From contig NZ_JABWMJ010000010.1 in NCBI RefSeq assembly GCF_013366375.1, positions 62,001 through 126,000 of the forward strand: a stretch of 64,000 nucleotides of DNA, given 5' to 3'. Below, piece by piece: positions 40,542 through 49,069 of the stretch. This DNA is from Rhizobacter koreensis (lineage in GTDB: Bacteria > Pseudomonadota > Gammaproteobacteria > Burkholderiales > Burkholderiaceae_C). Position numbers and translations under genes: made by a program. Below the pieces are notes generated by a model. It saw nothing but the letters and a program-made list of their open reading frames with translations, ran no database searches and was not told the origin of the DNA. How positions within the stretch are numbered: the stretch's first letter is position 1; every line of letters begins with the position of its first letter.

Positions 40542-43005
40542 CGCGCGCTCCCGGCAGGTCGAGGTTCAGGCAGAGCGCGAGGAACGCGAGGTTGACGCTC
40601 AGCGAGGTCATCCCGAAGCTGACGAACGGGAAGGTCACGCCGGTCAGCGGCAGCACCGCGACGTTGCCGGCCACGGTCACCGCGAGCTGGCACGAGGTCA
40701 GCACGACCCAGGTGAGGGCGACCCAGCTGAGCAGCGCCTGCCCGTCGCTGGCGATCGCGGCCCGTGTCGCGACGAGGCGCGGTTCACCCCGCGTCACCCG
40801 GCCGTGGTGGCGGATCAGCCGGTGCAGCCAGAGCGCACAGCCGAGCGCGGCCAGCCACGCGGAGGTGCTGCCGAACAGGCCGGCGATCGCGGTGAACGTG
40901 TAGTCGCTGTGGATCTGCGCGGGCACGCCGCTGCACGCCAGCGCCGGCGCGTACCCGCACCACGGCGTGCTGCCGACGCCGAAGCCCCCGGGCGGTGCGG
41001 CCTGCTGGAACCAGGTGACGAGGGCCAGCTGGTCGTTGTTCGACGCGAACGGAGCGGCGACGCTTTCGAGCCGCCCGGCGGCGACGCCGTCGAGCGATCC
41101 GGCGGCGAACAGGGCCTCGGTGAGCAGGCCGATCCAGCCGGCGAACAGCAGCACCGCGAGGCCGAGCGCCGGCGCCAGCCGGGCGCCGCGGCGCTGCCAC
41201 CACATCGCGATCGATGCGGCGAGGAAGGCGCCGCCGGCGTAGCCGGCGATCAGCAGGGGGCCCATGTCGCGCGTCAGCAGCATCGCCGCGAGCAGGACGG
41301 CCACCACGAACAGCAGCGGCCGCAGGTAGCGGACGAAGGAGCCGCCGAACCGGCCGTGCGCCAGCCGTTCGGCCAGCGGGCTGCCGCGCAGGAAGAAGAA
41401 CCACGCGGCCCCCACGATCAGCCAGATGCGACCGAGCTCGGACGTGAGCTGGCGCTGGTGCGCGAGGCCGAGGGCGAACGCCAGCAGCGCGGCCCCGGTG
41501 AGCAGGCCCAGCACGAGCCCGGCGCCGGCGCGGCCGACGCGGCGCGCCACGCGGAACGAGAGTTCGCCCGCCCACGAGAGCAGCGCGCCGAGCGCGCGCG
41601 CGACACCGCGCCGGGCGAACAGCAGCACCGAGAACAGCGTCATGCCGAACCAGAGATGCCCCTGGTGGTAGAGCGCCAGATAGCGGTTGGCGGGGTGGCC
41701 GTTGGCCGAGAGGTCGAGCAGCACCAGCCAGCCGACGCCCGTGGCGACGACGAGGCCGGCGTAGCCGATGCGGGTGCTCATGGTCTGCGCAGGAACGGCG
41801 AGCCGGTCGGGCGCGAGGCCTCGGCGCCCCATCGCCACCAGCATGCCGAGCGCGGCCACGCCGAGCAGCCCGAGCGCCCAGGTCGCCGGCGCGCTGTCGA
41901 AGGCGTGCTCCAGCCGAGCCGGCTCGTAGGCGCGCTCGGCTGCGAAGGGCCACGGTACCCGTGCCGCCCAGGCACCGATCGTCCACAGCGCGAGCGCTGC
42001 ACTGGCGCCGAGCAGCGGCGCGATCCGGCGCCGGCTGGCGACGACCGCGGCGTAGCCGAGCGCCATGGCGCCCGCCCACTGCGCACCAGCCGACTCGAGC
42101 AGGTCGCGCATCGCGGCGTTCTTGCGCGCGCGCGGCAGCGACTGGCGGGCGCTGTCCATCAGGCTCGCGGCGGCGCCGAGCGTCGTGGCGGGCGCTTCGC
42201 TGCAGTCTTCCGCCGCGCGGTTTGCGTCGGCCGGTGCCGCGGTTGGTCGTGGCGTCGGCCGCGCCAGCAGCGACGCGTCGGCCGCCACCGCGGCCGCGGC
42301 GTGGCCATCGAGCGCCCCCGCGAGCAGCAGCAGAGCGTCGGCCCGAGCGGACGCCGGCGCGTGCTGCGCCGGCGCCGGGCCCACCGCTGTGGCGCGCGCT
42401 GCAGCGTCGTGCCGCCCCGATGAAACCGCAGAGGCGCCGAGCACCGACTCGGCCCAGGCTGCGGCGCAGCGCACCGGCCGCGGCAGGTCGCCTCCAGCCA
42501 GCGCATAGCGCGCCCGGTAGGGCTCCAGCGCGGCCTCAATGGCGGCGCGGGCGCTGCTGCTGCCGCGCCAGTCGCCGTCGTCCTGTTGCCGCAAGCCGAG
42601 AACAACCAGCTCCGCGTCGGCGCGGCGCAGCGGCGCTGCGAAGGCGCGTGCGACCTGGCCCAGGGCCGCAGCCATCGCCGGGGGCAGCGAGGCAGGCGCT
42701 GCGGTCGAGTCGGCCGCTGCGCCACGTGGGCAAAGGCGCTCGTGCAGCAGCGGCTCGGCAAGCGCTCCGTGCGCGGCACAGACGGCAGGCAGCAGCGGCG
42801 CCGGCAGGCCGTCGACCGCCATGTCGTTGTCGAGAAAGCGGCCATCGCGCCCCGCGCCGAGCGCCGCAAGTTCGCCGAAGCGCGGCAGCAGCAGTGCCAA
42901 CGCAGCGAGCACGAGCGCGAGCTCCATCAAGCCCGGCAGCACGCGGCGCAGCGAGGCGCCGGCAGCGCGCGGCAAGGCGTCGCCGGCACGGGCAACGTTC
43001 ATCAT
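40534..43005 (-). CDS. SEDS-family (FtsW/RodA) peptidoglycan polymerase with large insert
   Basis: 823-residue protein, about twice the usual 370-420. After a first membrane helix (25-41) comes an extra extracytoplasmic domain of about 260 residues (45-305) with four cysteines (76, 92, 180, 268); then about ten helices follow. SEDS motifs are in the C-terminal half: LLTRDMGPLLI, where Asp580 aligns with the essential Asp of the QPDxG motif; QIHSDYTFTAIAGL; and PLTGVTFPFVSFGMTSLS near the end. This is the glycosyltransferase partner for the transpeptidase encoded next, as FtsW-FtsI or RodA-PBP2. Its start at 43005 is 22 nt after the first gene of the cluster. Assignment of the fold is good; the insert is unrecognised. 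Confidence 0.88.
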   Translation of the reverse strand: MMNVARAGDALPRAAGASLRRVLPGLMELALVLAALALLLPRFGELAALGAGRDGRFLDNDMAVDGLPAPLLPAVCAAHGALAEPLLHERLCPRGAAADSTAAPASLPPAMAAALGQVARAFAAPLRRADAELVVLGLRQQDDGDWRGSSSARAAIEAALEPYRARYALAGGDLPRPVRCAAAWAESVLGASAVSSGRHDAAARATAVGPAPAQHAPASARADALLLLAGALDGHAAAAVAADASLLARPTPRPTAAPADANRAAEDCSEAPATTLGAAASLMDSARQSLPRARKNAAMRDLLESAGAQWAGAMALGYAAVVASRRRIAPLLGASAALALWTIGAWAARVPWPFAAERAYEPARLEHAFDSAPATWALGLLGVAALGMLVAMGRRGLAPDRLAVPAQTMSTRIGYAGLVVATGVGWLVLLDLSANGHPANRYLALYHQGHLWFGMTLFSVLLFARRGVARALGALLSWAGELSFRVARRVGRAGAGLVLGLLTGAALLAFALGLAHQRQLTSELGRIWLIVGAAWFFFLRGSPLAERLAHGRFGGSFVRYLRPLLFVVAVLLAAMLLTRDMGPLLIAGYAGGAFLAASIAMWWQRRGARLAPALGLAVLLFAGWIGLLTEALFAAGSLDGVAAGRLESVAAPFASNNDQLALVTWFQQAAPPGGFGVGSTPWCGYAPALACSGVPAQIHSDYTFTAIAGLFGSTSAWLAALGCALWLHRLIRHHGRVTRGEPRLVATRAAIASDGQALLSWVALTWVVLTSCQLAVTVAGNVAVLPLTGVTFPFVSFGMTSLSVNLAFLALCLNLDLPGARDG

Positions 43006-43027
43006 GGGCTGCGGGTGAGCGCCTCGC

Positions 43028-44497
43028 TCAGAACGCAGCCAGCGTGCGCGGTCGTGGCGCCGGCAATCGCTCGAGCAGGCGCACCGACTGCCCCACGCCG
43101 AACGGAGGGGCCTCGTCGAAGCGCATCAGGCGGCGGGTACCGTCGGGCAGCCGGAACACGACGTCGTAGGCGACGCCCGGCGCTGCGTCGACGAGTTCGG
43201 GCTCGCTCGGCACGGGGCGGCCGGTCAGCCGGCCAAACATCTCGCGATGGTGCTGCATGCGGCGCTCGAGAAAGCCGCGCAACCCGCCCGGCCGCGGGTC
43301 GGCTGCCGAGCGGACGACGCGGATCGACTCGACCACGGCGCAGTCCATACAGAGGGGCGCGCGGCGAACGGGTTCTGCATCGTCGCAGTCGGCGCAGCGG
43401 TCGCGCGGCGGCACCGCTGCACTCCGGCGCGCGGCGTACGCAGGCGGCTGTGCGTCGACGTCGGGTACCGCGGGCGGCAGGTCGATGCGCTCGGGCGCAC
43501 GCGCCACCGGCGCGCCGGCGCTGCGCGGACCCGCGTCGTCCCATGCGCCGACCGGGCGTGCCACACCGGCGGCGTCGGCACGCGAAATCCGGGTGTCGTC
43601 GGTGATGCTCGGGCCGTCGCGGCGCACCGCGGATGCCGCGGCTATCCCCGTGGACTCGCGCGGCGTCTCGGCTCGGGCGGATGGCGTCGGTGGCGCCGGA
43701 GGTGCGCCTGCACTTGGGGCCGTGCCGGTGGGCAGCTTCGCGCCGGCGTGCAGTGCAGCGCGCGGCGCGTGATCGGCGCCGCGCGGGGGCGATGCCACCG
43801 CAGCCGCCGCAGCGGCGGTGCGCTCCTGCCCCGGCGGCAGGGCCGAAGATCCAGGCCCCGGTGCCGCTGCCGGCGCCGTGCTCGTGGCGGGCACGGGCGG
43901 ACGGGCCGCGAGCTGCCGTTCGTCGTCGATTGCCGGCGCGGCCGGCGTGGTGCGTGCGGGATCGGCGCGACGCAGTGCCGGCGGCGGCTTCGCCGCCGTC
44001 TCGGTCTTGCGTGCGCCCTTCGCCGCGGCTGCGCGCGGCGCCGCGGCGGTGGCCCCGGCCGCCGCGACACGCACGGACGCGGGGACCGCTGGCTTCGCGC
44101 CGGCCGCCGGACGGGGCGCGCCGAGCTGCAGTGGCTCTGCGAGTGCGATCCGGGCCACCTCGCTGCCGCGCCGAAGCGTCGCGACCACCGGGCTGCTCGG
44201 CCGGATGCGGTCGGCATGCCCGACGGTGTAGGTCCCTTCGTAGATCCCGGGCTGGACCTCGCGCAGCGCGAGCGGCCGGGCGGCGCCCTCGATCTGCAGC
44301 TGTGCGCTGGCGCCGGGCGCGCCGAAGACGCTGAAGTTCAGCGCGGCGCCGGGGGTCAGCCGCCCAACCTGCTCGACATCGGCGGCCTCGATGCGCAGCG
44401 GAGCCGCTCGCGTCTTCACGGCGGGTGCTGCCACGGCGCACGTCGTGACCGACAGCGCGAGCAGGCCAGCGATGCCAAGGTCCCGCAGCACATCCAT
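43028..44497 (-). CDS. Secreted CxxC protein related to glycine-zipper surface antigens
   Basis: 489-residue exported protein, first gene of the wall-synthase cluster. A signal peptide (MDVLRDLGIAGLLALSVTTCAVAA) fixes the start at 44497, with GCGGGGGAAAAC upstream; the frame is open 150 nt further. Residues 35-130 form a beta domain (VEQVGRLTPGAALNFSVFG, ALREVQPGIYEGTYTV). A Pro/Ala-rich linker (about 135-340) follows. Near 366-390 are two CxxC pairs (CADC, CMDC) and VESIRVV; the end reads YDVVFRLPDGTRRLMRFDEAPPFGVGQSVRLL, the same end seen in SlyB/PcpY-like proteins of Burkholderiales. The glycine zipper usually between these blocks is absent. Probably an envelope protein; role in the cluster unknown. 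Confidence 0.8.
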   Translation of the reverse strand: MDVLRDLGIAGLLALSVTTCAVAAPAVKTRAAPLRIEAADVEQVGRLTPGAALNFSVFGAPGASAQLQIEGAARPLALREVQPGIYEGTYTVGHADRIRPSSPVVATLRRGSEVARIALAEPLQLGAPRPAAGAKPAVPASVRVAAAGATAAAPRAAAAKGARKTETAAKPPPALRRADPARTTPAAPAIDDERQLAARPPVPATSTAPAAAPGPGSSALPPGQERTAAAAAAVASPPRGADHAPRAALHAGAKLPTGTAPSAGAPPAPPTPSARAETPRESTGIAAASAVRRDGPSITDDTRISRADAAGVARPVGAWDDAGPRSAGAPVARAPERIDLPPAVPDVDAQPPAYAARRSAAVPPRDRCADCDDAEPVRRAPLCMDCAVVESIRVVRSAADPRPGGLRGFLERRMQHHREMFGRLTGRPVPSEPELVDAAPGVAYDVVFRLPDGTRRLMRFDEAPPFGVGQSVRLLERLPAPRPRTLAAF

Positions 44498-44971
44498 GTT
44501 TTCCCCCGCACAAACCGGCCGAACCACGGGGCTGACGTGCGGCCCCGGCGCCGCCCGACAGCGGGCGAGCCCACGAGGGTAGGGCAGGGTGTCGTCGCGG
44601 GCGACGGGCTTTTCAATCGATTGCGCCTGCTTCACAAAAGGCGACATTCGAGTGGCGCGCTCGCGGCGTCGGCGATGCCGGCGTCGCGACCGGCGCCAGG
44701 CCGGAGCAGGCGGCGCGCCGATCCGAAGGGCAAGCCGCGACCCGGAATCGAGGTCGCGGACAAGCGTGCACGGCGCGACGCGTTAACGACCCGTGCGAGC
44801 CAACGTGCCGTCCGCCTCGACCACCGAGTCATCGGAGCTTCTGCCCCCGGGGCAAAGGGGTCGACCCCGCGCGCCCGCGCAGGGTTTCGCGTGGTGCCGC
44901 GCGCGCGGAGTCATTCCGCCGAGCTTGGATCGCGGCAGACCCGAAGCCCGGAACAAGATGAGAGCCGGTGC
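44498..44971. other. Upstream region of the wall-synthase cluster
   Basis: 474 bp between the amidohydrolase end (44972) and the first gene of the cluster. Promoter elements for the cluster should lie in 44510-44700, but I see no consensus -35/-10 or hairpin. Open frames here show no family resemblance. Confidence 0.4.
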
Positions 44972-46711
44972 CTAGGCCAGCACCCCTGTCGTGTAGGCGA
45001 CCTTGCCCCCGACCACCGTGAGGACGGGGTTGGTCCTCCTCATGTCGGCATCGCTGACGGTGAAGTAGTCGCGGTCGAGCACGACGAAGTCGCCGAGCTT
45101 GCCGACCTCGATCGAACCGAGATCGTTCTCGCGCTTGAGGAACCAGGCGTTGTCGCGGGTGTACGCCTTCAGCGCCTGCACGCGCGTGATCTGCTGGCCC
45201 GGGTTGATCTGCTGCCCCGACACGTTGAGCCCGGTGGTCGCGTAGTGGAGCGCGAACCACGGGTTGAGCGGCGCGATGTGCACGCCGTCCTCGTGCAGCC
45301 CCGCGTGGATGCCGCTCGCGACGATGTCGGCGAACGGAGGGCCGATCGGCGCGCCGTCGGCGCGCGGCACGCTGCCGAGCCACTTGAAGCCCGACATCGA
45401 GACCCTGCAGTTGAGTGCCTTCAGCCGCACGAGCTGCGCCGGCGTCACCTGCTCGACGTGGTGCAGTCCCCAGCGCAGGTCCTTGATGCCGAACTCGGCG
45501 TCCATCGCCTCGTAGGTCGCGATCACCTGCTCGATGCCCGGGTTGTTGGCCTGCGCGTTCTCGTTGCTCCAGCGCGCGCGGGCGATCAGGCGCTGCGATT
45601 CGTACCAGACCGCGTAGCCGTTGGCGTTGGTCGGCAGCGCGAACGGCGCGCCCCATTCGCCGATCGCGCCGGTGCGCACCATGTCGTCGCCGAAGAAGGG
45701 CTGGCTGTTGCGCAGGCGCTCGCGCAGCTCCGGCAACTGCTTGCTCAGGTCCCCGAGCTCGGGGATGAAGCCCTGGTTGTGCAGGAAGTTCATCTGCAGA
45801 CGCACGAAGACGCGCTTTTCCTGATGCAGCGCGAGCAGCGCGTCGTACATGCGGAAGTGGTTCAGGTTGAACAGCGCATCGGTCGGCTGCGGCTCGAGCG
45901 ACGCCGGGTCGAGCGTGCCGGTGGTCTTGGCCGGCAGCACCTGGTCGAGGTTGGCCGTGATGCCGCGCGACGCCGCGTAGGTCATCGCATCGATCGCGCT
46001 GCGCTTCTTGTCGTCGAAGGTCTGGCGGATGCGCAGGTGGTAGAGCGCGCGGTTGGCCATGTTCGGATTGCCGCCGGCCACCGTGCCGTCGGCGCCGACC
46101 GTCACCGGACCGGCGAGCGGCCCGGTCGCGGTCCCGAAGAACTGCTTGCCGAGCGTGTTGGTGCGCGCCGGGCCGCCGCCGCCCTGATACAGGAACACCG
46201 GACGGTCCGGCACCACGCTGTCGATCTCGGCCAGCGTCGGCAGGCGCCGCTCGGCGAACATGCCGGGCGTTCCGCCGCCCATCGCGGTGATGAACTGGCC
46301 CTCGGGCACGCCGCGCTGGCGGCGTACACGCAGCGCCTCGAGCACCCCGGCAACGTCGTTGGCGAGCTCCCACTCGGCGACGTGATAGCCGGGCCGGTTG
46401 GCGAGGCTCACGAAGTGCGTGTGGCTTTCGACGAGGCCCGGGATCACCGTCCGCCCGCCCAGGTCGATGACCTTGGCCCGGCTGCGATCGATGTCGCCCA
46501 CGGCCACGAAGCGACCCTCGTGGATGCCGATCGACGCGATGACGCTGTTCTGGTCGTCCATCGTGTGGATCCGGCCGTTGACCAGCAGCAGGTCGGGCCC
46601 GGTGCCCTCGTCGGAATCGTCGTGGTCGCCACCCCCGCAACTCGCGAGGTTCAATGTCGAGACGGCGGCCGCGCCGGCGGCAGCCGCGCGGATGAAGATG
46701 CGTCGGTCCAT
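44972..46711 (-). CDS. Lipoprotein amidohydrolase (amidohydrolase 3 family)
   Basis: 579-residue metal-dependent hydrolase of the YtcJ-like amidohydrolase-3 family. The N-terminus has a twin-arginine-like start (MDRRIFIRAAAAGAAA) followed by LNLASC, a lipobox, so the enzyme may be exported folded and lipid-anchored. The amidohydrolase core starts with LLLVNGRIHTMD, has the metal motif VESHTHF (HxH), a later His in GLHHVEQV, GLHEDGVHIAPLNPWF, and the closing strand block GSIEVGKLGDFVVLDRDYF. Family members act on amide or cyclic substrates; the substrate is unknown. It lies 260 bp downstream of a LysR gene in the same direction, possibly an independent unit. Confidence 0.85.
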   Translation of the reverse strand: MDRRIFIRAAAAGAAAVSTLNLASCGGGDHDDSDEGTGPDLLLVNGRIHTMDDQNSVIASIGIHEGRFVAVGDIDRSRAKVIDLGGRTVIPGLVESHTHFVSLANRPGYHVAEWELANDVAGVLEALRVRRQRGVPEGQFITAMGGGTPGMFAERRLPTLAEIDSVVPDRPVFLYQGGGGPARTNTLGKQFFGTATGPLAGPVTVGADGTVAGGNPNMANRALYHLRIRQTFDDKKRSAIDAMTYAASRGITANLDQVLPAKTTGTLDPASLEPQPTDALFNLNHFRMYDALLALHQEKRVFVRLQMNFLHNQGFIPELGDLSKQLPELRERLRNSQPFFGDDMVRTGAIGEWGAPFALPTNANGYAVWYESQRLIARARWSNENAQANNPGIEQVIATYEAMDAEFGIKDLRWGLHHVEQVTPAQLVRLKALNCRVSMSGFKWLGSVPRADGAPIGPPFADIVASGIHAGLHEDGVHIAPLNPWFALHYATTGLNVSGQQINPGQQITRVQALKAYTRDNAWFLKRENDLGSIEVGKLGDFVVLDRDYFTVSDADMRRTNPVLTVVGGKVAYTTGVLA

Positions 46712-46972
46712 GGAATGTCTCCTCCCCTTGTTGGAATCGAGTCGCTCGCCTGCCGCGGAGAGCGACCCGGGCAGTGGCGCCGAACCAGACTAGCAGCGGG
46801 CAGGAGCGCACTCCAACGAAGAATTTCGATCGAAACGATTCACCGCGTCGATGACGAGACGTGTCGCCGCGGCTGGCGAGCGCGGTTCACGAGTCGCGCG
46901 TCGACCCGACTGGCGATCTCGCATCTTCACGGGAATGCCGCACGCGAACGCTGCGGCGCCATCTGCCGCAGA

Positions 46973-47923
46973 TCAGGCCGGACCGGCCTGGCGAAGACTG
47001 TTGCCGAGCGCGGTCTTGCGCACGATGACCGCGAACGACTGGACCGCAGCGGCCTTTTCGCCCTCGGTGCGCCACAGGATGCCGGGCGTGCGGATCGGCG
47101 TCGGACTCTCGATCGGGATCATCCGCAGCCCGGTCATCTCCGGCGGCACGGCATTGATGGCAGCGATGGCCGCGATCTGCATGCGCAGCACCAGTCCCAG
47201 CATCGGGGCGATGGTCGACATCTCGGCGACCACCACCGGCTCGGCGCCGCTCGCCTTGAAGCAGTCGTCGAGCAGGGTGCGCGTGGCGAAGTACTCGGGA
47301 AGCAGCACCAGGCGTTGCTGGTGCAGCTCGACCATGCGGATGCGGCGTCGGCCGGCGAGCGGGTGCGACGCCGACACCACCAGCACCATTTCCTCGTTGT
47401 AGAGCGGCTCGAACCAGAGCGGCGTCGGACCGATCGGGCGATACGAGATGCCGAGGTCGAGCTCGCCGGCATGCAGCTTGGCCGCGATCTGATCGGCGGC
47501 GAGTTCCTCGACGCGCACCTGCACGGTCGGGTGCTTGGCCAGGAAGTGCGCGACGCACTCGGGAATCAGCCCGATGTTGAAGGTGTGGGTGGCGCCGATC
47601 CTGACCTTGCCGGTGAGACCGCTGCCGGTCGGCTTCAGCATCGCGATGCCGTAGTCGACTTCCTTCAATGCCCGCGTCGCGAAGGCGAGGAACAGTTCGC
47701 CGGCCTCGGTGGTGACCACCTTCTTGCCAATCCGATCGAACAGTTGCTGGCCGAGCTCGTCCTCGAGCTGTCGGATCTGGTGCGACAGCGTCGACTGCGT
47801 GACGTGCACGCGGCTCGCGGCCTTCGTGAAGCTCAACGAGTCCGCGAGCGCCTTGAAGTAGCGCAGGTGTCTCAGCTCCAACGCACACGACCCATGGAAA
47901 CCCCGACGCCGAATCGATGCCAT
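46973..47923 (-). CDS. LysR family transcriptional regulator (CynR-like)
   Basis: 316-residue LysR-type regulator. The DNA-binding part reads LELRHLRYFKALADSLSF, THVTQ-type VHVTQSTLSHQIRQLEDELG and LFDRIGKKVVTTEAG; the effector domain has VRIGATHTFNIGLIP and LDLGISYRPIG, as in CynR-like proteins. I kept the ATG at 47923; the typical family start is about 15 residues further in, where a TTG (47881) could serve. It is divergent from the hydroxyquinol/ABC transporter operon over about 220 bp and is the likely regulator of it. Confidence 0.9.
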   Translation of the reverse strand: MASIRRRGFHGSCALELRHLRYFKALADSLSFTKAASRVHVTQSTLSHQIRQLEDELGQQLFDRIGKKVVTTEAGELFLAFATRALKEVDYGIAMLKPTGSGLTGKVRIGATHTFNIGLIPECVAHFLAKHPTVQVRVEELAADQIAAKLHAGELDLGISYRPIGPTPLWFEPLYNEEMVLVVSASHPLAGRRRIRMVELHQQRLVLLPEYFATRTLLDDCFKASGAEPVVVAEMSTIAPMLGLVLRMQIAAIAAINAVPPEMTGLRMIPIESPTPIRTPGILWRTEGEKAAAVQSFAVIVRKTALGNSLRQAGPA

Positions 47924-47928
47924 CGATC

Positions 47929-47949
47929 ATAACAATGGCAATTGGTCAT
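47929..47949. promoter_or_regulatory. Candidate LysR operator in the divergent promoter region
   Basis: Imperfect 21-bp inverted repeat ATAACAATGGCAATTGGTCAT just upstream of the LysR start. It is AT-rich against a very GC-rich background and fits the size and symmetry of a LysR-type binding site. It would lie about 195 bp upstream of the dioxygenase ATG (48142). Confidence 0.45.
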
Positions 47950-48141
47950 TTCCGCAATGAGTCGGCTTCGCGTAACGTTGCGTCCGCGTCGGCGCTATGC
48001 CCGGTGAATTCGCGTGTGGCGGGCGGCAGATGGCGTCGCCGCCGAATGGCAGGGGAAACCCTTCCATCGCTGCCGTCCATCGTTCGTTGTGCCGCCGGCC
48101 GCCACGCGAGCCGTGTCCGCCAGGGCACTCCGAGGAACCCC

Positions 48142-49029
48142 ATGTCCGAATACAACCAGGAAAAGCTCACGCAGGACGTGCTCGCGGCATTCGCAGGAAC
48201 GCCCGAGCCGCGTCTGCGCGAGCTGATGACCGGCCTCGTCAAGCACATCCACGCGTACGCCCGAGAGGTCGACCTGACGCCCGAGGAGTGGCTCGCCGGC
48301 ATCAAGTTCCTCGAGGCGGTCGGGCACATCTCGACCGAGCGGCGTCCCGAGTTCATCCTGCTGTCCGACACCCTCGGACTCTCGATGATGGTGGTCTCGC
48401 TGGCGCAGGCGCGCGCGGGCGGCACCGCCAAGGGCGCGACCGAGGCGACCGAAGCGACGGTCGAAGGCCCGTTCTACTGGCCCGGCGCACCCGAGATGCC
48501 GCTCGGCGGCGACATCGGCGAAGGCGTGCCGGGCGAGCCGACGTTCTACATGGGCCGCGTCACCGACACCGAAGGCCAGCCGCTCGCCGGCGCGCTGCTC
48601 GACGTCTGGTCGGGCGACGGGCACGGCAAGTACGACGTGCAACTCGCGGCCGAGCCGGTGATGAAGGCGCGCGGGCGCTTCCGCACCGACGCCGAAGGGC
48701 GCTACTGGTTCTGGTCGATCCGCCCGGCCTACTACCCGATTCCCGACGACGGTCCGGTCGGCGACATGATGCGGGCGACCAACCGCAGCATCTATCGCCC
48801 CGGCCACATCCACATGCAGGTCTCGGCGCCAGGGCACGTGACGCTGACGACGCACATCTTCGTCGCCGGCAGCGAGTACATCGACCAGGACGCGGTGTTC
48901 GGCAAGCGCGACAGCCTGGTGGTCGACTTCGACCGCCACCCGCCGGGCAAGGCGGTCGACGGCCGCGAGATGAAGGTGCCGTACTACTCGGCGAGCTACG
49001 ACTTCCGGCTTGCGCCGGCGCGTGCCTGA
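48142..49029 (+). CDS. Intradiol ring-cleavage dioxygenase (hydroxyquinol 1,2-dioxygenase type)
   Basis: Fe(III)-dependent intradiol dioxygenase, 295 residues, expected to cleave hydroxyquinol (or a catechol) to maleylacetate (or a muconate). An N-terminal helical dimerisation domain (about 1-100) precedes the beta-sandwich catalytic domain with EGPFYWPGAPEMP, DVWSGDGHGKYDVQ and RPGHIHMQVSAPG. The iron ligands are in place: Tyr164, Tyr198, His222 and His224, one residue off the usual numbering. The ATG at 48142 has GAGGAAC upstream; frames further up lack the family start. Assignment to hydroxyquinol rather than catechol rests on the maleylacetate reductase gene in the same operon. Confidence 0.9.
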   Translation: MSEYNQEKLTQDVLAAFAGTPEPRLRELMTGLVKHIHAYAREVDLTPEEWLAGIKFLEAVGHISTERRPEFILLSDTLGLSMMVVSLAQARAGGTAKGATEATEATVEGPFYWPGAPEMPLGGDIGEGVPGEPTFYMGRVTDTEGQPLAGALLDVWSGDGHGKYDVQLAAEPVMKARGRFRTDAEGRYWFWSIRPAYYPIPDDGPVGDMMRATNRSIYRPGHIHMQVSAPGHVTLTTHIFVAGSEYIDQDAVFGKRDSLVVDFDRHPPGKAVDGREMKVPYYSASYDFRLAPARA

Positions 49030-49069
49030 GCCGCATGCCATTCCCCCAACACTTCGCTCGCGCCTACTC

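Noticed and set aside
32232..44497. Part of a type VI secretion locus (FHA, kinase and phosphatase are found in some)
   Set aside because: No T6SS core gene (TssB, C, F, G, K, M, ClpV, VgrG or Hcp-like) is seen on either side, while SEDS and PBP genes point to wall synthesis.
43247..47932. A very long open frame of over 1500 codons on the plus strand
   Set aside because: It lies opposite the CxxC protein, amidohydrolase and LysR genes, has Arg-, Ala- and Pro-rich composition and no recognisable domain. This is typical of an antisense frame in GC-rich DNA.
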